DNA of 64,000 nucleotides, from positions 62,001 to 126,000 of the forward strand of contig LVAQ01000009.1 of assembly GCA_001604105.1 (NCBI GenBank). Direction: 5' to 3'. Of this stretch, positions 34,253-44,092 are shown piece by piece. Source of the DNA: Clostridiales bacterium Firm_11. GTDB taxonomy: Bacteria > Bacillota > Clostridia > Christensenellales > Aristaeellaceae. The position numbers and the translations under genes are program-made. Each line of letters starts with the position of its first letter. Position 1 is the stretch's first letter. The notes beneath the pieces are model-generated. The model ran no database searches. It was not told the DNA's origin and saw nothing but the letters and a program-made list of their open reading frames with translations.

Positions 34253-34325
34253 GCCGACGCACCTCCTTGCTGTTGCTTAGCCTGCGGGCGGCCATCACGC
34301 CGTATCAAACGACCAAAGCCCGCGA

Positions 34326-35135
34326 TCAATCGTCATCGTGGGCTTTTGCTTCCTCCATGAACTTTTCCAGCTTACGCTTGACGCGTTGCAATGCGTTGTC
34401 GATGGATTTCACATGCCTGCCCAGTTTATCGGCGATTTCCTGATAGCTCTTGCCATCCAGATAGGCGGAAAGCACCTCCTGCTCCAGGGTGCTGAGCACC
34501 TCATCCACCCGGTCACGGATGGATATGATATCCTCCCGCCCAATGATCAATTCCTCGGGGTTTTGCGCATGCCCTTCCACGATCACATCCATGAGTGTGC
34601 GGTCGCTTTCTTCATCGTAGATGGGCTTGTTCAGGCTCACATAGCTGTTCAGGGGCACATGCTTCTGGCGTGTGGCGGTCTTGATGGCGGTGATGATCTG
34701 CCTGGTGATGCATAGCTCCGCAAAAGCGCGGAAACTGGACAGCCGTTCCACCTGATAATCCCGAATAGCCTTGAAAAGGCCGATCATGCCCTCCTGCACA
34801 ATGTCCTCATGATCCGCGCCGATGAGGAAGTAGCTTCGCGCTTTGGAGCGCACAAAATTCTTGTACTTGCCCAGCATGTACTCCAGCGCGACGCTGTCAC
34901 CGCCCTGTGCAAAAGCGACGATCTCTTCATCCGTCTTTTCGCCGTAGCGTGTGCGCAGCGTCGCTTCCCAGGAGGGATCGTCAACGGCGCGTACTTCCTC
35001 CTCAGGTTCGGCGGATTGATCCTCCGGCGCATCCGCCTGCTCACCAGCCAGACGATCGACCTCCTCAGCATCCAGCGCTGCATCCTGATCGTCCAGAAAG
35101 AGGGCTCTGCGTTTGCGGTCTGGTTCAGTGGTCAT
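34326..35135 (-). CDS. sigH: RNA polymerase sigma-H factor (Spo0H)
   Basis: A 269-residue sigma-70 group factor. TDEEIVAFAQGGDSVALEYM begins region 1.2/2, followed by SYFLIGADHEDIVQEGMIGL with the core-binding helix, FRAFAELCITRQIITAIK (region 2.3-2.4) and VLSAYLDGKSYQEIADKLGR with the region 4.2 helix-turn-helix. These match sigma-H of spore formers, which directs transition-phase and early sporulation genes. The N-terminus carries about 60 extra, mostly acidic residues compared with the 218-residue Bacillus protein. ATG at 35135 is preferred to the GTG 13 codons upstream, which has no SD. It is downstream of yacP, as in Bacillus. Confidence 0.95.
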   Translation of the reverse strand: MTTEPDRKRRALFLDDQDAALDAEEVDRLAGEQADAPEDQSAEPEEEVRAVDDPSWEATLRTRYGEKTDEEIVAFAQGGDSVALEYMLGKYKNFVRSKARSYFLIGADHEDIVQEGMIGLFKAIRDYQVERLSSFRAFAELCITRQIITAIKTATRQKHVPLNSYVSLNKPIYDEESDRTLMDVIVEGHAQNPEELIIGREDIISIRDRVDEVLSTLEQEVLSAYLDGKSYQEIADKLGRHVKSIDNALQRVKRKLEKFMEEAKAHDDD

Positions 35136-35170
35136 GGGTGTTTTCCTGCCTCTTATTGGTTTAGGGGGCG

Positions 35171-35680
35171 TCACTTTTGACGCCGCAGTTTTTCCAGCTG
35201 TTCACGCTGCGCTTCGGTCAGGCCGCCAAAGAGCGGGTTCTGGTTGCCTGCCGCGGGCTTCGCGTGCGGGGTCTGGGCTCGGGTGCGCGTCTGGCTCAAC
35301 TCGCCGAGCAACTCGCGGGAGCTCAGCCGTGTTGCGCCGCGCCCAAGTATCATGGTTTGCTCCAGATGATCGCTGGTGGCGACCCGTACCTCACGGTAGA
35401 CCGGCAAGCGCCCGCAGGCATGCTCGATATACTGATCCGCCGTCTGCCCGTGCTTGGTATAGACTACGGTTAGGGTGGCGCGTGTTTCCACTGTGACGGT
35501 CATACGCTCACTGCGGTGTCCGTCAAAAACCAGCACGATCTCCTGGCCGGAGTAGCCGCCATAATCCTCCAGCAGGTGCGTAAGGCGGTCGCGGGATTCA
35601 TCCAGCGGCCAACCCTCACGCTCTGCCTCCGGCCAGGCGCCGATGACGTTATACCCGTCAACAAACAGGATGGGTTTCAC
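35171..35680 (-). CDS. yacP: YacP/Rae1-like NYN-domain ribonuclease
   Basis: A 169-residue NYN-domain (PIN-like) protein. ILFVDGYNVIGAW supplies the first acidic cluster, EIVLVFDGHRS the second and TADQYIEHAC and VATSDHLEQ the rest of the metal site. In Bacillus the homologue Rae1 cleaves mRNA within the ribosomal A site. The start is GTG at 35680, 3 nt after the rlmB stop codon and without a clear SD, so translation is probably coupled to rlmB. The synteny rlmB-yacP-sigH is the classic Bacillota order. Confidence 0.92.
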   Translation of the reverse strand: MKPILFVDGYNVIGAWPEAEREGWPLDESRDRLTHLLEDYGGYSGQEIVLVFDGHRSERMTVTVETRATLTVVYTKHGQTADQYIEHACGRLPVYREVRVATSDHLEQTMILGRGATRLSSRELLGELSQTRTRAQTPHAKPAAGNQNPLFGGLTEAQREQLEKLRRQK

Positions 35681-35683
35681 GGT

Positions 35684-37390
35684 TTAGCGGTTGCGCAGCA
35701 CGGCATACAGCAGCACACCGGCCGCAACCGAAGCATTCAGGCTTTCCAGCTTTCCATGGATGGGAAGCGCCACACGCTTATCCGCATTCTCCAGCACCAG
35801 CCTGCTAATGCCCTCGCCTTCCGCGCCGATCACGATGGCAACGCCGCCCTTGAAATCAACCGTGGTATAATCTTCGCCTTCCATATCGGCGGCATAAACC
35901 CATACATCATGCTTTTTGAGCATGGCAAGCGTTGCGGTCAGGTTGGTGACGCGCGCCACCATCATGTACTCAATCGCGCCCGCGCTGGCCTTGACCGCTG
36001 CGGGGGTAAGCCCAACAGCGCGCCGTTCCTGCACAATGACGCCATGCGCGCCCGCGCATTCCGCCGTGCGGATGATCGCGCCCAGGTTGTGGGGATCCGT
36101 CAAACCGTCAAGCACCACCAGAAAGGGTGTTTCCCCGCGCTCGCTGGCCAGCGCCAGCATCTCTTCCACGGTATGGTATTGATACGCGGAGGCAAACGCC
36201 AGCATCCCCTGATGGTTCTGGGTGATGGCATCCAGACGGGAGCGCTCAACCTCCTGCACGGGTACATGCTGCTCCTTGGCCATTGCGATAATCTCGCGCG
36301 CCGAGCCGCTCAAGTCGCCGCGCGCTACCAGCAGCTTCTCAATATCACGACCGCTCTTGAGCGCTTCACGGATGGGGTTGCGGCCGCTGAGGAGGTTTTC
36401 GTCCGGCACGGCTTCTTCCTGCGCATAGGCGGGCGCGTCATACGTGGGTTGCGGCGCGCGCTCCACGGGCTCATAGCGGTAGGCGTGGTAATCCTTGGGC
36501 GCTGGACCTTCATTACGATCCCGGCGCTGCTCATGATACGGGCGAGGGGCTACATCGCCGCCGCGGCTACGGTACATGGGCTGCTGCCCGCTCGGCGCAA
36601 AGCGGAACGCTCCGCCATCACGCGAAGGGCGGTCGCCGCGCGGGGCATACCCGTCACGTGGGGGGCGGTCACCGCGCGGGGCATAGCCCTGCGACGGACG
36701 GTCACCGCGCGGGGCAAAGCCATCACGTGGGGGACGATCGCCATGCGAGGCAAAGCCTTGCGACGGACGGTCACCGCGCGGGGCATACCCATCACGCGGG
36801 GGGCGGTCGCCACGCGGGGCAAAGCCCTGCGAAGGACGGTCACCGCGCGGGGTAAAGCCTTGCGAAGTGCGGTCACCGCGCGGGGCAAAGCCATCACGCG
36901 ACGGGCGGTCACTGCGCGGCGCGAAGCCTTGCGAAGGACGGTCACCGCGCGGGGCAAAGCCATCACGCGGGGGGCGGTCGCCTCGCGGAGCAAAGCCTTG
37001 CGAAGGACGGTCACCTCGCGGGGCAAAGCCATCACGTGGAGGGCGGTCGCCTCGCGGGGCAAAGCCCTGCGACGGACGGTCACCACGCGGGGCATACCCC
37101 TGCGACGGGCGGTCACCGCGCGGAGCAAATCCGTCACGTGCGGGGCGGTCACCACGTGGGGCAAAGCCATCACGCGGGGGGCGGTTACCACGCGGGGCAA
37201 AGCCCTGCGACGGACGGTCACCGCGCGGGGCATACCCTTGGGAAGGGCGCGCCCCGGCAGATGCGGCGCCTCGCGGCGCCCGTGTACCCGAATACCGTGA
37301 GCCTTCGTCCTCGAATCCGCCGCGTTGTTCAGCCGCCTGTCGTTTCTCGTTTCTGTCCTTCTTGCCTTTGATATCCTTAAAAAACGCCAT
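35684..37390 (-). CDS. rlmB: TrmH/RlmB-type 23S rRNA 2'-O-methyltransferase with long Arg-rich repeat extension
   Basis: A 568-residue protein. Residues 330-568 are a complete SpoU methyltransferase: the N-terminal substrate-binding domain (LLSGRNPIREALKSGRDIEKL), then LDGLTDPHNLGAIIRTAECAG, VIGAEGEGISRLV and LPIHGKLESLNASVAAGVLL, the knotted SAM site. This part would methylate G2251 of 23S rRNA. Residues 1-47 are basic. Residues 48-253 are 18 tandem units of 11 or 12 residues of the form RPSQGFAPRGD or RPPRDGFAPRGD, followed by another disordered Arg-rich stretch. Normal RlmB is about 250 residues. ATG at 37390 has AAGGA upstream. Confidence 0.93.
   Translation of the reverse strand: MAFFKDIKGKKDRNEKRQAAEQRGGFEDEGSRYSGTRAPRGAASAGARPSQGYAPRGDRPSQGFAPRGNRPPRDGFAPRGDRPARDGFAPRGDRPSQGYAPRGDRPSQGFAPRGDRPPRDGFAPRGDRPSQGFAPRGDRPPRDGFAPRGDRPSQGFAPRSDRPSRDGFAPRGDRTSQGFTPRGDRPSQGFAPRGDRPPRDGYAPRGDRPSQGFASHGDRPPRDGFAPRGDRPSQGYAPRGDRPPRDGYAPRGDRPSRDGGAFRFAPSGQQPMYRSRGGDVAPRPYHEQRRDRNEGPAPKDYHAYRYEPVERAPQPTYDAPAYAQEEAVPDENLLSGRNPIREALKSGRDIEKLLVARGDLSGSAREIIAMAKEQHVPVQEVERSRLDAITQNHQGMLAFASAYQYHTVEEMLALASERGETPFLVVLDGLTDPHNLGAIIRTAECAGAHGVIVQERRAVGLTPAAVKASAGAIEYMMVARVTNLTATLAMLKKHDVWVYAADMEGEDYTTVDFKGGVAIVIGAEGEGISRLVLENADKRVALPIHGKLESLNASVAAGVLLYAVLRNR
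36632..37249. repeat. Tandem repeat tract within rlmB (18 units of 33 or 36 bp)
   Basis: Coding repeats of 11 or 12 codons. Two unit types, RPSQG-x-AP-RGD and RPPRDG-x-AP-RGD, alternate irregularly, with small substitutions (RTSQGFTPRGD, RPSQGFASHGD, RPSQGFAPRSD). Variation is mostly in whole codons, so the reading frame is maintained. Unit number could change by slippage or recombination. Confidence 0.9.
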
Positions 37391-37462
37391 AATGATGTTC
37401 CTTTCCATTCGTCAGGGCAAGCCGCGTATCAAAGCGTGCCTGCCATGGATGCTCTTCCTGTT

Positions 37463-38212
37463 TTACTGTTGTTCGTCCTGTTTGGTTTCTGGTACTTGCG
37501 CAGCCAGAAACGCTTTTCGTTCAGCCCGTACCTGCGCGGCTTTGCCGCAGGTTTTATCGCCTTCGGGGCACGCGCCGCGCAGGCAGCCCGCGCCAGCATC
37601 CTCAAAAAGCTCCGGCGCTTGGGCATAGCAGCATTGAAACATCGCCGCCGCCAGTGTGCGTATCTCCCATTGTGCCCGTTCACACATCCGCAGGGCAAAA
37701 AAGTGCCGCAATTCCCGCGCGTTCATCGTCACCATCAGCCTTGTCTCACAGGCATTGGGGAGCACAAAGCGCGCATCTTCATTGCTACCCAGGCGCTCTT
37801 GCCAGCCTTCGTACCAGGTTTGCATCTGCGCCATCTGCGCGCTGTACTCTGCCTGCGCCGCCTCACCCAAAGCAAGCACGGATGGGGGTATCACATAACC
37901 AAAACCCTTTGCATAACTTACATACCGCTGGCTTTGCACACTGAAACTTGCGATGCGGTGCCGTGTAAGCTGCGCAAGCAGCGCGCGGCTGACGCCATCG
38001 ATGAGAAACGTAAAGCTTACGTGCTCCAGCACGCTTTCGTGCCCCATTTCGCGTATTTTCCGCAAAAAGGTTCGTTGGTCGTTATCCGCAATTTTTTGCA
38101 GCAGGGAATTCAGATCCCCGCCCGCATAACAGAGTTTTGCGGCCAGCGCCACCATGGCCTGACCCTCCGGCGTTACGCGCAGCAGTTCTACGCGTTGGTG
38201 TACATGGGGCAT
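37463..38212 (-). CDS. thyX: Flavin-dependent thymidylate synthase ThyX
   Basis: A 249-residue ThyX that makes dTMP from dUMP using FADH2 and methylene-tetrahydrofolate. The signature RHRxxSxxxxSxR is present as RHRIASFSVQSQR at residues 84-96, with GHESVLEHVSFTF before it and ARELRHFFALRMCERAQWEI carrying the dUMP-binding Arg residues. ATG at 38212 has AAGGAGG 6 nt upstream; the open frame extends 20 codons further without a start signal. It sits between mrnC and rlmB, as in a number of Clostridia. The C-terminal 40 residues are Cys- and Lys-rich. Confidence 0.95.
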   Translation of the reverse strand: MPHVHQRVELLRVTPEGQAMVALAAKLCYAGGDLNSLLQKIADNDQRTFLRKIREMGHESVLEHVSFTFLIDGVSRALLAQLTRHRIASFSVQSQRYVSYAKGFGYVIPPSVLALGEAAQAEYSAQMAQMQTWYEGWQERLGSNEDARFVLPNACETRLMVTMNARELRHFFALRMCERAQWEIRTLAAAMFQCCYAQAPELFEDAGAGCLRGACPEGDKTCGKAAQVRAERKAFLAAQVPETKQDEQQ

Positions 38213-38308
38213 ATGCGCCCTCCTTGGTGTTGATGGTTTCAGCGTCTGGTCTGGTTTATCGCTCCAGCGCAAGGCCGTTTGGTCGGTTCGTCCTGTGCGC
38301 CGGATGGT

Positions 38309-38749
38309 TTACGTTGCAGGCGATGCGCTTCCCGCGCCCGTAGCCGAGGGATGCGCAATCTCAAACAGCTCCTCGATACGCGCGTGCTGGCCGGAAAGAT
38401 ACAGCCAGCCGATGAGCGCCTCCAGCCCCGTTGCGCGTCGGTAATCCACAGGGTCTTGATTGCGCGGCGCAAGATGCTTGCTGTGCGCGTTCACGCCGCG
38501 TCGCGCCACATCGGCCTCCGCTTCGGTCAGCAGCGGTTCCAAAACTGTGAGCGCCTTGGCCTGCGCGCCTGCGTTTACCATGGTGGTTGCGCGTTGATGC
38601 AGCGCGTTCACCCGCGCGGCGGTGGCAAGCAAGCGTTGCCGTACCAGTAAATCCCATACTGTATCGCCGATAAAGGCGAGCGTGAGCGGGTTCTTCAGCG
38701 CCGCCTCCCGCATGCCCATGGGTGCGCAGGCGATGCCATGCCCCTCCAT
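38309..38749 (-). CDS. mrnC: Mini-ribonuclease III
   Basis: A 146-residue protein that consists of an RNase III catalytic domain without the dsRNA-binding domain. LTLAFIGDTVWDLLVRQRLL contains the active-site Asp 29. HSKHLAPRNQDPVDYRRATGLEALIGWLYLSG carries the second acidic motif, here with Glu in GLEALIGWLY. In Bacillus it matures 23S rRNA ends. ATG at 38749 has AAAGGCGG 8-9 nt upstream; several other in-frame ATGs exist upstream without good sites, so the start is moderately sure. First gene of the mrnC-thyX-rlmB-yacP-sigH run. Confidence 0.9.
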   Translation of the reverse strand: MEGHGIACAPMGMREAALKNPLTLAFIGDTVWDLLVRQRLLATAARVNALHQRATTMVNAGAQAKALTVLEPLLTEAEADVARRGVNAHSKHLAPRNQDPVDYRRATGLEALIGWLYLSGQHARIEELFEIAHPSATGAGSASPAT

Positions 38750-39023
38750 ATACCGACCGCCTTTCGCTGTTTCTCCATCTTTCATGATAGCATGAACCAC
38801 CGCCTGATTCAAGCGTGGCGCCTGTGTTTTTGCAAACATGTGAATTTGCGCTGCGCTGATACCCATGCGCATATAGAAAGAATGATCGTTGAAGAATTGA
38901 TACGTTCAGAACAAGCACACGGCTTAACAACGAGAAGCGCGCTTGCCGCGGCGCAGTATCGTGGTTCGACGCCGCCCATGCGTCACCGAGTTGGTATTGT
39001 GCACGCGATCAACGCGAAAAGTG

Positions 39024-39150
39024 CTTTCCACAATGGATTTCCACAGTTTCCACATACTTTCCCATGGTAAAATGCTTGATTTTACACGGATTTTACGAAT
39101 TATGTGGAAAACCGGTTGTTGAAAACCCCTGGGGAAAGCATTTTTCCACA
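39024..39150. promoter_or_regulatory. Second cluster of DnaA-box-like 9-mers
   Basis: CTTTCCACA at 39024-39032, ATTTCCACA at 39037-39045, GTTTCCACA at 39046-39054, TGTGGAAAA at 39113-39121 (reverse orientation) and TTTTCCACA at 39142-39150. The last two fit TTWTNCACA exactly; the others differ by one base. They lie in the 571-bp divergent gap between mrnC and an exported-protein gene. Confidence 0.45.
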
Positions 39151-39231
39151 AGTTCTGCACGCGATATCCATGGCGCAGCAAGCCTGTTTTGGAAAACGTT
39201 GCGGTAATCATCGCGGCATTGTCCGCCCCCC

Positions 39232-39260
39232 TTGCCTTATGCATTGCATACTTGTATAAT
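39232..39260 (+). promoter_or_regulatory. Promoter of the exported SH3-like protein gene
   Basis: TTGCCT (39232-39237), 17-bp spacer, TATAAT (39255-39260). The remainder of the gap 38750-39231 shows, apart from the DnaA-like boxes, no element I can name. Confidence 0.7.
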
Positions 39261-39320
39261 TGTGGTAAACCCTTCCTGCTTTGAAGGAAAAGAACACCAT
39301 ACACCAAGGAGGTCAACGCA

Positions 39321-40160
39321 ATGAAACATGGCTTGACATGGTTTCTAGTGCTGTTTTTGGTCATTGCACCTCTTTGCGCGCTGGCAGAGAGCACCCTTTT
39401 CACCCTAGTGCTGAATCAGCCCTATGACGCGGTTGTTCTGATGGATCAAAACGGCAACACCCTAAGCAGCGTGGTCACCACCACTCCTGTAAACGGACAA
39501 ACCTATTGGACACTGCGTGTAACTGATAACGGTACGGATACCGCCTTCCTCTATACCAGGGATGCGCAGGGCAATTGGATCAACGAAAACGTAAGCTATC
39601 CAATGCACCTGATTTTCGCGGGTCAAGGTACCACCCCTACCCCCGAAGCCACAGCCACGCCCACAATCGCGCACACCCCATCCAAGCCTTGGCCGGTTTA
39701 TACGCAGGTCAGCCGTACACCCGTCACCATCAGGCTGCTGGAAGGCGAGAAGCGCGCCCAATCCCGTACTGGCCCCGCGAAAACCTATCACGGCGCGGGC
39801 GGCTATAAACCCTACAAGGTTACCAGCGCAAGCGCGCTATTCATCGAAGGTTCCTATATGCTGGTGGATTTGGACTATACCACGGTGGGCAAGCGCGTGG
39901 TGTACTTCCTGACCAGCGCGTTCAAGGGTACGGGCAGCGTTCCCTCCGTAACCCTTACCGCCTACCCCGCGTACACGCTTAGCGCACTCACGCCCACCTT
40001 CGGCCCCGGTGTGGCTTACGATGCGTTTAGTGAAGCTGCGATTGGCAGCGGTACGCCGCTCAGCGTTTTCTATGAGGAAAACGGCTGGGTGTTTGCGGAG
40101 TTTGACAGCGCGCTGGGCTACGTACGCGCGTTTATCCCAGTGGATATGGTCGGCTGGTAA
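39321..40160 (+). CDS. Exported protein with SH3-like domains
   Basis: A 279-residue exported protein. The signal peptide MKHGLTWFLVLFLVIAPLCA ends with an ALAE-type cleavage site. Residues 25-105 are a beta-rich region of unknown type (TLFTLVLNQPYDAVVLMDQN). A Thr/Pro-rich linker (TTPTPEATATPTIA) follows. The C-terminal half has two degenerate bacterial SH3-like modules (SRTGPAKTYHGAGGY; LSVFYEENGWVFAEF ... LGYVRAFIPV). Such proteins often bind wall glycopeptide, but ligand and role are not visible. AGGAGG precedes the ATG by 8 nt; monocistronic. Confidence 0.8.
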   Translation: MKHGLTWFLVLFLVIAPLCALAESTLFTLVLNQPYDAVVLMDQNGNTLSSVVTTTPVNGQTYWTLRVTDNGTDTAFLYTRDAQGNWINENVSYPMHLIFAGQGTTPTPEATATPTIAHTPSKPWPVYTQVSRTPVTIRLLEGEKRAQSRTGPAKTYHGAGGYKPYKVTSASALFIEGSYMLVDLDYTTVGKRVVYFLTSAFKGTGSVPSVTLTAYPAYTLSALTPTFGPGVAYDAFSEAAIGSGTPLSVFYEENGWVFAEFDSALGYVRAFIPVDMVGW

Positions 40161-40386
40161 CAGGCGCGCATCATTGCCCCCGCAAACCAGCACCTGGGAA
40201 AGCGCACGGGAGCTATCCTGCCACAATATACCCGCGGCAGGCAGCGTACTGCAACCGTCCATTCCCTTATTTATAGGCCGCAGGACGATGGTTCAGCCTG
40301 ATGTTTGCGCTGTGCATTCCCCCGTAACGCTTTGATAGTCTCTCTTGTTTCGTGCAAAATTCCATGGATAAACCTTACAAAACCCC

Positions 40387-40414
40387 TTGACAATCCACAG
40401 GCAGGGTATATACT
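40387..40414 (+). promoter_or_regulatory. Promoter of clpB
   Basis: TTGACA (40387-40392), 16-bp spacer, TATACT (40409-40414). It gives a leader of about 155 nt that begins with the CtsR-like box. The rest of the gap 40161-40578 has no other recognised site. Confidence 0.75.
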
Positions 40415-40423
40415 GTTTATGAA

Positions 40424-40440
40424 GGTCAAAGTTAGTCAAA
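40424..40440 (+). promoter_or_regulatory. CtsR-like operator at clpB
   Basis: GGTCAAA-GTT-AGTCAAA, a direct heptad repeat with 3-bp spacing that matches the CtsR consensus RGTCAAA-NAN-RGTCAAA at both heptads, with one deviation in the spacer. It lies just after the predicted transcript start. Confidence 0.82.
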
Positions 40441-40578
40441 CTAGCTGGCGGCTGAATTGTGCGTGCCCAGCGCCGTATGGTTCACCGCAGCCTTCCTTTT
40501 TCGGGTATGCTAGCCCATGCCCCCGTAAAATACAAAAATGAGAAAGTGAACACACGCCCTGTGATTGGAGGAATCCCG

Positions 40579-43176
<2,598 letters not shown>

Positions 43177-43184
43177 CCAAAACG

Positions 43185-43215
43185 AAGCGTGGGTAAAACC
43201 CCACGCTTTCTTTTT
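43185..43215 (+). terminator. Terminator of clpB
   Basis: AAGCGTGGG (43185-43193) and CCCACGCTT (43200-43208) followed by TCTTTTT, 10 bp after the stop codon. Confidence 0.88.
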
Positions 43216-43223
43216 ACGCAAGC

Positions 43224-43297
43224 GGCAGGGTACAAACAGCGCAAACAGGCAGGGTACAAACAGCGCAAACAGGCAGGGTGCCCCTGCCTGTTTGCGC
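43224..43297. repeat. 24-bp tandem repeat ending in a 16-bp hairpin
   Basis: Two exact copies of a 24-bp unit (43224-43247 and 43248-43271), then eight bases of a third. The second copy and partial third contain the left arm of a perfect 16-bp stem (43263-43278 with 43282-43297, 3-nt loop). The unit thus duplicates the hairpin arm. Confidence 0.85.
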
Positions 43298-43387
43298 GTG
43301 ACGGATTAAAAACATAGACCTGGCCAGTGTTTCTCCCGCTGCTGCGCCCCCATGACGCGGTGGTATCATACAAAAGTGAATATCATC

Positions 43388-43416
43388 TTGACATTACATA
43401 TCCTGTAATGTTATTA
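43388..43416 (+). promoter_or_regulatory. Promoter of the HTH-MFS operon with embedded operator
   Basis: TTGACA (43388-43393), 17-bp spacer, TTATTA (43411-43416). The spacer contains the palindrome ACATTACA-TATCC-TGTAATGT (43391-43411), so a bound repressor would sit between the -35 and -10 hexamers. Confidence 0.8.
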
Positions 43417-43441
43417 TTTGTGTACTGAAAGGGGGATGCCC

Positions 43442-44092
43442 ATGCAAACCATTACCCTTGCTACCAAGGAGCAGCTCGATATCTACATTAATCCGCAGCG
43501 TCAGCGGCTTTTGCGTTTTCTGGCCATCACAGCCAGACCCATGACCCCCAAAGAGCTATCCGTTGCGCTGGGTATTTCCGCCTCTGCCACACAGCACCAT
43601 ATCGCGCGGCTGGTATCCTTAGGGGTTGTGGCGCTGAGCCATACCAAGCAAATTCGCGGTATCACCGCGCATTACTATCATGCGCTTCCGGTAACGGTGC
43701 GCATTGGCTACGGCAGCGTGCCGGAGGAGCAGGCGCAGCGCATCGCTATCATTCAAAACAGTGTGAACAATGTGCTGGGCGGTTATATTGAGCATGCAAG
43801 CGCACATGCCGCCACCTCGCCCGCGGTGAAAAAACTGATGCATCAGCCAGACCCCGCGGCCAATGTGGCAATCGAAGCGTATCAGGCAGCCGCGGAAACG
43901 GATGCCGTAGATGTGACCGCCGCCATCGGCGATGTACTCACGGGCGTTGCGCACCTGCGCCCACAGGAAGCACAGCAACTCGCACGCATGGTGCGCGCCT
44001 TCCTGCGCGAGCATGAAACCGCCACGCGGGATACAAATCCCTGGGAGTATGCGCTCATCGCCTACCCCGTACAGGAGGCCAGCCGTGCGTAA
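43442..44092 (+). CDS. ArsR-type winged-helix transcriptional regulator
   Basis: A 216-residue regulator. Residues 10-75 form a winged helix-turn-helix (QRLLRFLAITARPMTPKELS, then VALGISASATQHHIARLVSLGVV). The C-terminal 130 residues are mostly helical and likely mediate dimerisation or ligand binding; I do not recognise the ligand domain. ATG at 43442 lies 7 nt after GGGGG; an ATG two codons earlier is also possible. It overlaps the MFS gene by 8 bp, and the palindrome in its promoter suggests self-repression with derepression by a compound exported by the MFS protein. Confidence 0.85.
   Translation: MQTITLATKEQLDIYINPQRQRLLRFLAITARPMTPKELSVALGISASATQHHIARLVSLGVVALSHTKQIRGITAHYYHALPVTVRIGYGSVPEEQAQRIAIIQNSVNNVLGGYIEHASAHAATSPAVKKLMHQPDPAANVAIEAYQAAAETDAVDVTAAIGDVLTGVAHLRPQEAQQLARMVRAFLREHETATRDTNPWEYALIAYPVQEASRA

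Noticed and set aside
35516..37300. 594-codon plus-strand open frame opposite rlmB
   Set aside because: Its repeats (TARGKALRRTV-type) are the antisense of the rlmB repeat tract; no SD or protein family.
43224..43297. CRISPR-like array
   Set aside because: The repeat units are directly adjacent without spacers and no cas gene is present.
43932..44084. Longer N-terminus for the MFS protein
   Set aside because: The extra 51 codons overlap the regulator gene in another frame, have no family sequence, and the GTG at 44085 has an AGGAGG.
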